Shown: positions 27,297 through 36,819, counted from the first letter of the stretch. The stretch is DNA of 64,000 bases from Floridanema evergladense (GCF_041929205.1 NZ_JBHFNT010000309.1), one strand, 5' to 3'. The notes: generated by a model from the sequence alone, not told the origin. Program-made: numbers and translations.

Positions 27297-27713
27297 TTAC
27301 TTAGAGGAATTAGTACGAGCGTAATCGTCTTGGAAACGAATAATATCATCTTCTCCGAGATATTCTCCATTTTGCACTTCAATGAGGATCAAGGGAATCA
27401 CGCCAGGATTTTCTAAACGGTGGCGGGCACACTGGGGAACGTAGGTAGATTCGTTAGGTCCGAGTAATCTTTCTTCTTCACCACAGGTAATTTTAGCTGT
27501 TCCACAAACCACAATCCAGTGTTCGCTACGGTGGTGGTGCATTTGTAAGCTAAGACGGTGCCCTGGCTTAACTTCAATTCGCTTAATCTTATAACCCTTT
27601 CCTTCTTCTAGGGTAGTAAAAGAACCCCAGGGGCGTAATTCTGTTGCTGCTACAGCATGAGATGACTGTAAAGCTGTTAAAGATACGCTGGAAATTTCTT
27701 GAAGTTGAGCCAT
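27297..27713 (-). CDS. Cupin protein, mannose-6-phosphate isomerase type II C-terminal-like
   Basis: The 138-residue single cupin domain carries RPWGSFTTLEEGKGYKIKRI, metal ligands in LQMHHHRSEHWIVV, a TAKITCGEE strand and CARHRLENPG. This is the isomerase domain found at the C-terminus of GDP-mannose pyrophosphorylase/phosphomannose isomerase fusions, here stand-alone. It may isomerise mannose-6-phosphate, or act as a related sugar-phosphate isomerase. The link to the adjacent iscA is positional only. Confidence 0.85.
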   Translation of the reverse strand: MAQLQEISSVSLTALQSSHAVAATELRPWGSFTTLEEGKGYKIKRIEVKPGHRLSLQMHHHRSEHWIVVCGTAKITCGEEERLLGPNESTYVPQCARHRLENPGVIPLILIEVQNGEYLGEDDIIRFQDDYARTNSSK

Positions 27714-27991
27714 GATTTTAATTCCTTACTCTTTTATCCTGTTAACTAAAGTTTTTAGTTGATTAATTGCCGATTGAGTGCGATCTTTTATCTTTAAAAA
27801 CTGGAATCTAAAGGACTATTTGTTAAAAAATAAGACATTTAATTAGATTTCCAGTTAATCGCTTTGGATCTCGTACCCTAACATAACACTCCACTTAGGT
27901 AGTGTCACCTCAGAAAGGCTGAGTTTAAGTGATTAACATCAAATCTTTAATAAAAGAAGCGATGTATTTAAATAAACTTTAAATGCCTAGA

Positions 27992-29902
27992 CTAAAATTC
28001 TAGGAAAATACCTAGTCCATTGTGTATACGAGCAGCAGTACGAGATGAACGATTAATCAATTGACCACCAAGGTAAAGGCTGGTAGAGCTACCTCCATCA
28101 AGGTTGAGAGCATCTATTGCACCCAGACGTTGTACAATTTGGGCAATTTCACTGAGAGTTGGGCCAACTCCACCAGAGCGGTTGCCTACGGTGGCTATTA
28201 GTATAGTACCCATCTTGTTGGTAGCAATTACACTTCGATAAGCAGATTCTTTAATAAAAGCATCACGAAATTGTTCGGCTTTAGCATCAAGAACGATACG
28301 ACTATTTAATAATAAAATTGGCCCAGCACCGATGATGTTGGGATAGCGGTTAAATTCAGGTGGGATGGTTTCACTTTGGAAAGTAACTGTTGTTCCTACA
28401 GGTAAGTAAGTTTCTGGTTGCCAATTTAAGGAACCACGAATTGCCAAGATATACCCATTGCTGGGAATAGGAAGAGGATTTTGCCCTATTATTCCTCCGG
28501 GTAAAATATTTTGTACTTGATTATTTTGGATGACAATTAGGGTTTCATTGTCAGTTAAAGGAGCGTAAACTGTTCCCCAGTTGGGAGTGTAACGAGAGAT
28601 TCCTGTTTGGATGTAACCGCTATTGGAATTAACTATGGGTAATTTTTGTCCGCTGGATGTGGTAAGTGTTTCTTGCAGGGTAAGATGGGCGATTTTGAAT
28701 TCGCCTCGATCGTTCCAAGCGATCGCACCTCGATTTAAAATAGGGCTAGAAATCCAATTACCATCTTGACGAATTGCACCCAAAGGTAATTTAGTATTAC
28801 GATTAAAATAACCGCCATTAATTGCCGCAGCTACTTGCGATTCCCTAGCTACTGTAACTAAAGGATTGATTCCAATTAAACTTTGAGAATTTCCCCAAAT
28901 TGGTCTTAACTTTAATCCAGGTTGGCGCGGATTAATTTCTAGCCAAACTACAGGAAATCGAGAGTTACCTAAACTAATAATTTGTTGTTTGTAATTTATG
29001 CCTGGAACCCAAGCAATATTTAATTCTTGCAATACTTCAGGAAATAAATCTATGATTATTCGACTTGGATTAGCTAAAGTCCAAACGCGAGAGCAAAGAC
29101 CATGAGGTATACTCATTTGTAGCAAAATTTGGTTCCCTGCATTTACTATCTGCAAAGGAGAGTCAGGCTTTTGGAATCTTTGTAAAAGTTGTGGATTTGC
29201 TTGAGCGTCAATTTGTAAAGTTAATGTTTTACCATTATCAATAACTTGCCAAGGAGTTGAATTGTCTAAGTCTACAACTATTCTTTTTCCTGAATTTCGA
29301 TCGCTTTGGCGAATTTCTTCAATGATGGCAGGATGTGTAATGATTTGTAGAGTTTCGCCCGAAATTTGGAGTTGCCAGTTGTAAGTTTTGGCTAGGTCGG
29401 TAATATCTAAATAACGATATTGTCCAGTTAATTGAGTAGCTAAAATAGAGGTCTGGCTATTGACAGCAGAAAACCATTGTACTGGTTGTTTGTTTGGATC
29501 GGAAGTACTTAGTAATTCTAGTCCGATCGCCTGCATTAATCCAGCATCACTCACCCCAACTCGTACTCCACCCGAAGCAGAAGTTTGCCACTGTTTCCAA
29601 GGAAAAGGAAAAGTGCGACCATTGACAGAGATTTGATTACCAAAAGCTGGGGACTGGGGATTGGGGACGTTCGGCTGAGCGCTCACGTCGAAGCCTGGGG
29701 ACTGGGAAAGAGTTTGAAGAGTTTTAAGTTTTTCTCCCCTCTGTACTCCTACACCCTCACACACCTCCACTGCTACTGCTGGCCTAAGAATAATATGTGA
29801 GATACTCATACTCACCCAAATGGAGGTAGCGACCAAGGAGACACTGCTGAAACAGTAAAAGAGAAGATTTTTGGAGAGAGTTTTCACGATGTCAATAGTC
29901 AA
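27992..29902 (-). CDS. Phosphodiester glycosidase (NAGPA-like) family protein
   Basis: The 636-residue exported protein has a hydrophobic N-terminal segment (about residues 12-40) acting as signal or anchor. The middle holds AMIN-like beta-sandwich segments (RIVVDLDNSTPW, RIIIDLFPEV). The C-terminal NAGPA domain includes AAINGGYFNRNTKLPLGAIRQDG, HNGLGIFL and a DALNLDGGSSTSLYLGG active-site region. Such enzymes cleave phosphodiester-linked sugars or cell-wall polymers. Near residues 69-88 it contains QSPGFDVSAQPNVPNPQSPA, encoded by a GGGGACTGGGGATT repeat (about 29640-29715) that looks like an in-frame insertion. The start is TTG 29902, or GTG 29887. Confidence 0.8.
   Translation of the reverse strand: MTIDIVKTLSKNLLFYCFSSVSLVATSIWVSMSISHIILRPAVAVEVCEGVGVQRGEKLKTLQTLSQSPGFDVSAQPNVPNPQSPAFGNQISVNGRTFPFPWKQWQTSASGGVRVGVSDAGLMQAIGLELLSTSDPNKQPVQWFSAVNSQTSILATQLTGQYRYLDITDLAKTYNWQLQISGETLQIITHPAIIEEIRQSDRNSGKRIVVDLDNSTPWQVIDNGKTLTLQIDAQANPQLLQRFQKPDSPLQIVNAGNQILLQMSIPHGLCSRVWTLANPSRIIIDLFPEVLQELNIAWVPGINYKQQIISLGNSRFPVVWLEINPRQPGLKLRPIWGNSQSLIGINPLVTVARESQVAAAINGGYFNRNTKLPLGAIRQDGNWISSPILNRGAIAWNDRGEFKIAHLTLQETLTTSSGQKLPIVNSNSGYIQTGISRYTPNWGTVYAPLTDNETLIVIQNNQVQNILPGGIIGQNPLPIPSNGYILAIRGSLNWQPETYLPVGTTVTFQSETIPPEFNRYPNIIGAGPILLLNSRIVLDAKAEQFRDAFIKESAYRSVIATNKMGTILIATVGNRSGGVGPTLSEIAQIVQRLGAIDALNLDGGSSTSLYLGGQLINRSSRTAARIHNGLGIFLEF
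29640..29715. repeat. GGGGACT repeat fragment inside the phosphodiester glycosidase gene
   Basis: GGGGACTGGGGATTGGGGAC on the left and GGGGACTGGGAAAG on the right flank a GC-rich palindromic core (TTCGGCTGAGCGCTCACGTCGAA). It lies in the open frame between the signal region and the first sandwich domain. Confidence 0.6.
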
Positions 29903-30482
29903 GAAATAATGACTTTATTTACAAAAAGTTTTTCGTATCAACTACATTTGTGATAGAGGCAGATCGGAAAGTAAAGACTCTTGGGCTACCGCATCTAAGT
30001 GCGTACCATAGTCATATCCTGTTCAAGATGAACAAAAACTCTAGCTGATAAAGGATACCAAATTAGGTGTTGCTTGCGTACAAGTTTTTTTATAGAATCT
30101 TAAACATCTGTCGCAAGTGCTTGCCTGTATCCCAAGCTATCAAAGAAGCTTCTGGAATTCAAATATCCGATCGCAGTTTTTATTTGTTTTGAGGTTGTTT
30201 TGAGGTTCCCCCTAGTTAGTTTTTTAAGTGTTAAAAAGCAAAATTGAGTATCTAAATTAATTCCCCCCAGGATCAGGATTAAAGGATTTTAGGATTTCAG
30301 GATTCTTCAGCAAGAACTCTTAAATCTGTCCCGGAACTAAATAATAAAGATTTTAGGATTTCAGAATTCATCAGGAAAATTCTTCAACTAATCCTCAAAA
30401 TCTTGTAATCCTCAAACCCTGATTTGGGTTGAATTGTTTAACTTTTCTCGCAAACTCCACATTAGAAACAAAGTAGTAACAG
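29903..30482. other. Divergent regulatory region upstream of glutamate synthase
   Basis: The 580-base gap has no gene. It contains a direct repeat GATTTTAGGATTTCAG at 30285-30300 and 30349-30364, each followed by a similar ATTC-TCAG tail, plus an inverted relative near 30391-30411. I looked for an NtcA box (GTA-N8-TAC) and did not find a convincing one. The promoters of both divergent genes must be here. Confidence 0.5.
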
Positions 30483-33400
30483 ATGAGTCAATCTATGAAT
30501 CAAAAAAATTGGCAAGAAGATAGATTATTAGATGAGTCAAACCTATCCACAGTTGGCTATTTAGGTCAACCTTGGTTAGTAGAAGAAAGAGATGCTTGCG
30601 GTGTTGGGTTCATTGCTAATAAAGATGGGCAATCTAGTCATGATATTTTGGATAAAGCCCTGTCTGCATTAGCTTGTTTGGAACATAGAGGTGGTTGTAG
30701 TGCAGATTATGATTCTGGAGATGGCGCGGGAGTCATGACTGCAATTCCTTGGGATTTGTTGCAGGAGTGGGTAGGTAGTGAAACTGACAGAAATTCATTA
30801 GCTGTGGGAATGGTTTTCTTACCACCACAAGCCCAAAAAGCATCGATTATTCGTCATGTAGTAGAAAAGGTTTTAGCCCAAGAGAATTTGACATTAATTG
30901 CTTGGCGAAAAGTACCTGTTGAGGCTCAAGTTTTGGGGATTCAAGCTAGAGAAAATCAGCCGAAAATTGAGCAGTTAATTGTTAAGAGTGAAACTCTTAA
31001 AGGAGATGAATTAGAACGGCATTTGTATCTGGTGCGTCGTCGCATTGGTAAAAGATTAGAACAAGAAACTTCTTTAAAATGGCCTGATGATTTGTACATT
31101 TGTTCGTTTTCTTGCCGAACAATTGTTTATAAAGGCATGGTTCGATCGGCAGTTTTGGCAGAATTTTATACGGATTTGAAAAATCCAGAATATAAAACTA
31201 ATTTTGCGGTTTATCACCGTCGTTTTAGTACGAATACTATGCCTAAATGGCCTTTGGCTCAACCAATGCGCTTGTTGGGGCATAATGGGGAAATTAATAC
31301 TTTACTGGGTAATATTAACTGGACGATGGCGCGGAAGGCAGAGTTAAATCATCCAGTTTGGGGAGAGAGTATTGAGGATTTGAAGCCTTCTGTTGATGTG
31401 AGAAATAGTGATTCGGCGAATTTGGATAATGTTTTAGAATTGCTGGTGCGTTCTGGACGATCGCCAATGGAATCATTAATGATTATGGTGCCAGAAGCAT
31501 ACAAAAATCAGCCGGACTTGGACGATCATCAAGAAATTGTTGACTTTTACGAATATTACAGCGGTTTGCAGGAGGCTTGGGATGGTCCGGCTTTGTTGGT
31601 GTTTAGTGATGGCAAACAGGTTGGTGCTACACTCGATCGCAACGGCCTAAGACCAGCCCGATTTGTTACTACTAAAGATGGTTGTGTTATTGTCGCTTCG
31701 GAGGCTGGAGTAGTAGATATTCCCGAAGCAGAAATTCTGGAAAAAGGTCGCTTGGGTCCCGGTCAAACGATCGCGGTTGATTTAGAATCTAAGGAAGTTC
31801 TGAAAAATTGGGAACTGAAAACTAGAATTGCCCAAAAATTGCCTTATGCTGAATGGTTGAAAAACCGGAAGACTTTGCAACCTCAACCTTTCCCAGAAAC
31901 TAGATTGTTAGATGAACAAACTTTACTAAGGAATCAAACTGCTTTTGGGTATACGATCGAAGATGTAGAAATGATTATCGAGGAAATGGCAGCGAGTGCC
32001 AAAGAACCGACTTTCTGTATGGGTGATGATATTCCTTTGGCAGTGCTTTCGAGTCGTCCTCACCTACTCTACGATTACTTTAAACAACGTTTTGCTCAAG
32101 TTACAAATCCGTCGATCGATCCTTTGCGGGAAAAATTGGTAATGTCTTTGAGTATGACTTTGGGCGAACGGGGTAATATTTTGGATGTTAAACCGGAATA
32201 TGCCGAAAAGTTGTTAATTCAATCTCCGGTTTTGAGTGAAACTGATTTAGAAGTAGTACGAAATTCTGGTTTTCAAACTGCTACTTTATCTACACTTTAC
32301 CCTGTAGCTTCGGGTCCCGATGGGTTGGTAAAAGCTGTTAATAACCTTTGTTTAGAAGCAGATGCAGCAGTTAAATCTGGCGCGAAGATTTTGATTTTAA
32401 GCGATGCGCCTGACGGCACACTCCGTGAACGAACAAAATTAGGGGATAGGGGTCAGGGGGTAGGTGTTAGGGAAGAAGACAGTTCCCCTAACCCCCAATG
32501 TGGAATTAGTGCTGATTGTACTTATATTCCTCCCTTGTTAGCTATGGGTGCAGTTCACCACCATTTAATAGGTGAAGGACTGCGGATGAAAGCTTCGATC
32601 GTTGTTGATACAGCACAATGTTGGAGTACCCATCATTTTGCTTGTTTAATAGGTTTTGGTGCAGCCGCAGTTTGTCCTTATTTAGCTTTTGAAACTGTGC
32701 GGAGTTGGTGGGAAGATCCTAAAACTCAAAGTTTCATGGAACGAGGGAAAATTCCGGCTTGTACTTTAGAAAAAGCTCAAGCTAATTACAAAAAAGCTGT
32801 AGAAGATGGGTTGTTGAAGATTCTCTCGAAAATGGGAATTTCGCTGCTTTCTTCTTACCAAGGAGCACAAATTTTTGAAGCGATCGGCATTGGCCCCGAA
32901 CTATTACAATTAGGATTCAAAGGTACAGCTTCTCGGATTGGTGGTTTAACTGTCAAAGAGTTAGCTTCTGAAGTAATGTCTTTCCACAGTAAAGCCTTCC
33001 CAGAATTAACTATTAAGAAGTTAGAAAACTTCGGCTTCGTCCAATACCGTCCCGGTGGAGAGTATCACATGAACTCCCCCGAAATGGCAAAAGCTCTGCA
33101 TAAAGCAGTAGCAGAATATAAGAAGTGGGGAGATGGGGAGATGGGGAGATGGGGAGATGGGGAGATGGGGAGAAATCTAGCGCTAGAAACTCCCCCTATC
33201 CCCCTACCTCCCCACCCCCCTACTTCTTCGTATTACGAACTGTACCGGAAAATCCTAGAGACTCGTCCGGTAACAGCTTTACGGGATTTGTTAGAGTTTG
33301 AGAGCGATCGCCCATCGATCGCCATTGAAGAAGTAGAATCGGTGACGGAGATTGTCAAGCGTTTTGCTACTGGGGGAATGTCTTTGGGTGCTCTTTCACC

Positions 33401-35312
33401 AGAGGCGCATGAGATTTTGGCGATCGCAATGAACCGCATCGGTGGTAAATCTAACTCAGGCGAAGGTGGAGAAGATCCCAACCGTTACAAAATTCTTAAT
33501 GATGTAGATGAAAATGGTTTATCGCCAACCTTCCCGCATTTGAAGGGTTTGCGGAATGGCGATACAGCTTCTAGTGCGATTAAACAAGTCGCTTCTGGTC
33601 GTTTTGGCGTAACTCCAGAATACTTGATGAGTGCCAAGCAAATTGAGATTAAAATTGCCCAAGGTGCGAAGCCGGGAGAAGGTGGACAGTTACCGGGTAA
33701 AAAAGTCAGTCCCTACATTGCGATGTTACGGCGTTCTAAGCCGGGAGTAACTTTAATTTCGCCACCTCCACACCATGATATTTACTCGATCGAAGATTTA
33801 GCACAGTTAATCTTTGATTTACACCAAATTAATCCGAAAGCTGCCGTTTCAGTCAAATTAGTGGCTGAGGTAGGTATCGGAACTATTGCTGCGGGTGTGG
33901 CTAAGGCTAATGCCGATATTATCCAAATTTCCGGTCATGATGGGGGAACAGGCGCTTCGCCTTTGTCTTCAATTAAACACGCCGGAAGCCCTTGGGAATT
34001 AGGATTAACTGAAGTTCATCGGGTGTTAATGGAAAATCAACTGCGTTCCAGAGTCATTTTACGGGTTGATGGTGGCTTTAAGACAGGCTGGGATGTGGTG
34101 ATGGGTGCCCTAATGGGTGGCGAAGAATATGGCTTCGGATCGATCGCCATGATCGCAGAAGGCTGTATTATGGCTCGCATCTGTCATACAAACAATTGCC
34201 CAGTAGGTGTGGCGACTCAGCAAGAACAACTGCGGAAACGGTTTACCGGAATACCGGAGCACGTTGTCAATTTCTTCTACTATGTAGCCGAAGAAGTGCG
34301 ATCGATCCTGGCAAAACTAGGTTATCGTTCCTTGAATGAGTTAATTGGTCGGGCAGATCTGCTAAAAGTACGAGAAGATGTTCAACTGACAAAAACTGAG
34401 CATTTAGATTTGTCTTACTTGTTGGCTTTACCGGATACTAGAGTCGATCGCAGTTGGTTGTCACATGAAGCAGTTCATACCAATGGTGATGTTTTAGACG
34501 ATCGACTTTTAGCAGACCCCGAAATTGCCGCAGCTATTACCCATCAAACCGAAGTCACTAAAGATATTGTGGCAGTAAATACCGATCGGACGATCGGCGC
34601 AAGATTATCTGGCGCTATTGCTTCAACTTATGGCAATACTGGCTTTGAAGGACAAATTACCCTCAACATCAAAGGTAGTGTCGGTCAAAGCTTTGGCGCA
34701 TTCAACTTACCCGGAGTAATCTTGAATTTGTCAGGAGAAGCAAACGACTACGTAGGTAAAGGAATGCACGGTGGCGAGATTATCATTAAACCACCCGCAG
34801 AAGCTACCTACGATGCTTCGGCAAATGTGATTGTTGGTAATACCTGCCTTTACGGGGCGACTGGTGGCGTGTTGTATGCTAATGGTCAAGCTGGGGAACG
34901 TTTTGCAGTGCGGAACTCAGCTGCTAAAGCGGTGATTGAAGGTGCTGGCGACCACTGCTGCGAGTACATGACTGGTGGTGTAATTGTAGTCTTGGGTAGA
35001 GTAGGTCGCAACGTCGGTGCTGGGATGACTGGTGGTTTAGCTTATTTCTTAGATGAAGATGGCAGTTTTTCTAAGAAAGTTAACCCGGAAATTATTAAAG
35101 TCCAACGGGTACAAACTCCAGCAGGTGAAGCACTTCTTAAAGAACTGATTACCGCCCATGCCGATCGGACTGGCAGCAAAAAGGCGAAACTAATTCTAGA
35201 AAACTGGCAAACTTATTTACATAAGTTCTGGCAAGCAGTTCCGCCTTCGGAAGCTGATTCTCCTGAAGCAAACCCAGAAGCAAAAGCAGATAAGGTTCTC
35301 ACTTCAGTTTAG
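30483..35312 (+). CDS. gltS: Ferredoxin-dependent glutamate synthase, with two repeat-derived insertions
   Basis: The 1609-residue enzyme makes two glutamates from glutamine and 2-oxoglutarate using reduced ferredoxin. It is the second half of the GS-GOGAT cycle. The N-terminal amidotransferase domain has its nucleophile at Cys39 (RDACGVGF), so a 38-residue propeptide should be removed. The central domain, FMN-binding synthase domain (GGKSNSGEGGEDP, VSVKLVAEVGIGT), 3Fe-4S cysteines (CHTNNCPVGVATQ) and C-terminal beta-helix domain (GSVGQSFGAF) follow in order. Two stretches look foreign: about residues 649-675 and 880-916, encoded by tandem repeat DNA and absent from relatives as I remember them. 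The reading frame is intact, and length exceeds the usual 1530-1560 by about that amount. Confidence 0.95.
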   Translation: MSQSMNQKNWQEDRLLDESNLSTVGYLGQPWLVEERDACGVGFIANKDGQSSHDILDKALSALACLEHRGGCSADYDSGDGAGVMTAIPWDLLQEWVGSETDRNSLAVGMVFLPPQAQKASIIRHVVEKVLAQENLTLIAWRKVPVEAQVLGIQARENQPKIEQLIVKSETLKGDELERHLYLVRRRIGKRLEQETSLKWPDDLYICSFSCRTIVYKGMVRSAVLAEFYTDLKNPEYKTNFAVYHRRFSTNTMPKWPLAQPMRLLGHNGEINTLLGNINWTMARKAELNHPVWGESIEDLKPSVDVRNSDSANLDNVLELLVRSGRSPMESLMIMVPEAYKNQPDLDDHQEIVDFYEYYSGLQEAWDGPALLVFSDGKQVGATLDRNGLRPARFVTTKDGCVIVASEAGVVDIPEAEILEKGRLGPGQTIAVDLESKEVLKNWELKTRIAQKLPYAEWLKNRKTLQPQPFPETRLLDEQTLLRNQTAFGYTIEDVEMIIEEMAASAKEPTFCMGDDIPLAVLSSRPHLLYDYFKQRFAQVTNPSIDPLREKLVMSLSMTLGERGNILDVKPEYAEKLLIQSPVLSETDLEVVRNSGFQTATLSTLYPVASGPDGLVKAVNNLCLEADAAVKSGAKILILSDAPDGTLRERTKLGDRGQGVGVREEDSSPNPQCGISADCTYIPPLLAMGAVHHHLIGEGLRMKASIVVDTAQCWSTHHFACLIGFGAAAVCPYLAFETVRSWWEDPKTQSFMERGKIPACTLEKAQANYKKAVEDGLLKILSKMGISLLSSYQGAQIFEAIGIGPELLQLGFKGTASRIGGLTVKELASEVMSFHSKAFPELTIKKLENFGFVQYRPGGEYHMNSPEMAKALHKAVAEYKKWGDGEMGRWGDGEMGRNLALETPPIPLPPHPPTSSYYELYRKILETRPVTALRDLLEFESDRPSIAIEEVESVTEIVKRFATGGMSLGALSPEAHEILAIAMNRIGGKSNSGEGGEDPNRYKILNDVDENGLSPTFPHLKGLRNGDTASSAIKQVASGRFGVTPEYLMSAKQIEIKIAQGAKPGEGGQLPGKKVSPYIAMLRRSKPGVTLISPPPHHDIYSIEDLAQLIFDLHQINPKAAVSVKLVAEVGIGTIAAGVAKANADIIQISGHDGGTGASPLSSIKHAGSPWELGLTEVHRVLMENQLRSRVILRVDGGFKTGWDVVMGALMGGEEYGFGSIAMIAEGCIMARICHTNNCPVGVATQQEQLRKRFTGIPEHVVNFFYYVAEEVRSILAKLGYRSLNELIGRADLLKVREDVQLTKTEHLDLSYLLALPDTRVDRSWLSHEAVHTNGDVLDDRLLADPEIAAAITHQTEVTKDIVAVNTDRTIGARLSGAIASTYGNTGFEGQITLNIKGSVGQSFGAFNLPGVILNLSGEANDYVGKGMHGGEIIIKPPAEATYDASANVIVGNTCLYGATGGVLYANGQAGERFAVRNSAAKAVIEGAGDHCCEYMTGGVIVVLGRVGRNVGAGMTGGLAYFLDEDGSFSKKVNPEIIKVQRVQTPAGEALLKELITAHADRTGSKKAKLILENWQTYLHKFWQAVPPSEADSPEANPEAKADKVLTSV
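32439..32505. repeat. GGGG-rich palindromic repeat inserted in glutamate synthase (site 1)
   Basis: TTAGGGGATAGGGGTCAGGG and GGTGTTAGGGAA pair with TTCCCCTAACCCCC. The DNA encodes roughly GDRGQGVGVREEDSSPNPQ, between RTKL and CGISADCTYIPPLL. The same DNA family and a similar peptide recur in panC-cmk (38045-38125). Confidence 0.7.
33121..33231. repeat. AGATGGGG tandem repeat inserted in glutamate synthase (site 2)
   Basis: Five tandem GGGGAGAT units are followed by a TCTAGCGCTAGA palindrome and a C-rich arm, CCCCCTACCTCCCCACCCCC. The ends, GAAGTGGGGAG and CCCCTACTTC, are inverted. The insert encodes WGDGEMGRWGDGEMGR and a proline-rich PPIPLPPHPPTSS, just before YYELYRKILETRP where conservation resumes. 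Confidence 0.75.
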
Positions 35313-35352
35313 TTGGTAGTTGGTAGTTGGTAATTGATTTTTCTACTACCCA

Positions 35353-36543
35353 CTACCTATTAGTAGGGATTGGGGACTGGGGAATTTTCGATTTTTGTTG
35401 CATCTTCCTTTGTCCCCTTATAACTAGGTTTCTTAGTTTAATAATCTTGTTGTTTGCTGGTTTTGCGATTAGAACTCTAGGTTTAACCAGCTTATTATTT
35501 CGTGGTTTTATGGTCAAAACTCTAGGTTTAACCAGCTTATTGTTTCGTGGTTTTATTGTTAAAACTTCAGGTTTAATGGTCTGGTCGTCTTCTGGTTTTA
35601 TTGTTTCTTGGTTTCCTGAATCATCACTTTTTTGTATGCCCATCAATTCAGGAATCGTGACGAATCTGTAACCTTGGTTTTTCAAGGAATTAATGATGAT
35701 GGGTAGGGCTTGAACAGTGCGGGAACGATCGCCTCCACCATCGTGCATTAGTAAAATACCTCCAGGTTTAGCACTTTTGAGGATTCTGTTAACTATGTTG
35801 TTAACTGAAATGTTGCGGGCGTAATCTGTGGAGTCATCTGACCACATCAGAATTGCATATTTTTGCGAAAGGGCATAACCTGCTGGCCCATTATTTAAAA
35901 TTCCCCCTGGGGGACGAAATAGATTAGTTTCTACATTGGTTATTTTTTTGATAATTGCCTTAGTGCTTTCAACTTCTTTGGTGGCAATAATTTTATTCAT
36001 CTTCCGGTAAGAGTGACTCCAAGTGTGATTGCCGATCGCATGACCTTCTGCAACTACTTGTAAGGCAATCTGAGGAAATGATCTTACATTTCTGCCAATC
36101 CAGAAAAACGTAGCCTTAATATCATTTTTCTTGAGAATTCCTAAAACTTGGTTGGTATATGTAGGCCAAGGCCCATCATCAAAGGTTAAGGCAATAACTT
36201 TATCTTGAACTCCCCAATTTACCTGTTTAATGGTTTTTCCCTGAAAACTAATAGGTGCTTTAAATGCTAGAGGTGGTAGCGGATTTTTTTTATTAATAGG
36301 GGCAATTTCCGGTTTCTCCTTCAGGTCTGGTTGTAACTTTTTATTTGGTTTTTCTTCAGTACCAAAAAGTTGAGAGAAATCCTTTGTTGATAAGGGGTGC
36401 TTTATGACTAAATGTCTCTTTCGATATGTCTCCTGACTATGTTCATGAATTGACAGACTCACTCCAACTAAAAAACTACAAGCAGCGGCAAACAAACTTA
36501 CGTATGTGCAGAACTTCAAATTTCTGCGGCTAAGTCTAAGCAT
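35353..36543 (-). CDS. Polysaccharide deacetylase (NodB domain) with basic repeated C-terminal tail
   Basis: The 396-residue protein has an N-terminal membrane anchor or signal (residues 12-31). The NodB domain (about residues 105-300) has the motifs ALTFDDGPWPTYTNQ (catalytic Asp and metal Asp), GNHTWSH (metal histidines), and LFRPPGG, plus LLMHDGG near its end. It should remove N-acetyl groups from cell-wall or exopolysaccharide sugars. The tail (about residues 318-380) is made of four imperfect 15-residue units of the form TIKPRNNKLVKPRVL. It is strongly basic and could bind anionic wall polymers. The last residues (SKIPQSPIPTNR) come from a GGGGACT-type repeat at the 3' end. Convergent with glutamate synthase. 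Confidence 0.85.
   Translation of the reverse strand: MLRLSRRNLKFCTYVSLFAAACSFLVGVSLSIHEHSQETYRKRHLVIKHPLSTKDFSQLFGTEEKPNKKLQPDLKEKPEIAPINKKNPLPPLAFKAPISFQGKTIKQVNWGVQDKVIALTFDDGPWPTYTNQVLGILKKNDIKATFFWIGRNVRSFPQIALQVVAEGHAIGNHTWSHSYRKMNKIIATKEVESTKAIIKKITNVETNLFRPPGGILNNGPAGYALSQKYAILMWSDDSTDYARNISVNNIVNRILKSAKPGGILLMHDGGGDRSRTVQALPIIINSLKNQGYRFVTIPELMGIQKSDDSGNQETIKPEDDQTIKPEVLTIKPRNNKLVKPRVLTIKPRNNKLVKPRVLIAKPANNKIIKLRNLVIRGQRKMQQKSKIPQSPIPTNR
35452..35600. repeat. 45-bp tandem repeats encoding the deacetylase tail
   Basis: Units of about 45 bp (CTAGGTTTAACCAGCTTATT then TTTCGTGGTTTTATGG on the plus strand) are repeated. Two are nearly identical at about 35477-35565, with diverged flanking units. 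All stay in frame with the minus-strand gene. Confidence 0.75.
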
Positions 36544-36819
36544 TTGATTTTTCTTCGCTCCTCACGATAAAAATTTGCTTGGTTCGGCACCCTTTATTAA
36601 CCAAACACAGTAAAAGCAAAAAGTAAACTAAATATTCCTTAATTTAACTTTTTTTGTTTTGAAATGAAAGAATTTTAGATTACTTAATGTAAATTTGTTA
36701 GTTATTAATGTGATTGGATTTTCTAATCTAGAGGATAGGTCAGTCAATAAAAATTTGAGAGAGTCAGAGTAAATTAAAGGTTCTGACTCACTCTTACAAA
36801 ATCTAGCAACTTGTGTTAC

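Noticed and set aside
29903..30482. NtcA-binding site upstream of glutamate synthase
   Set aside because: No GTA-N8-TAC sequence with a properly spaced -10 box was found by eye.
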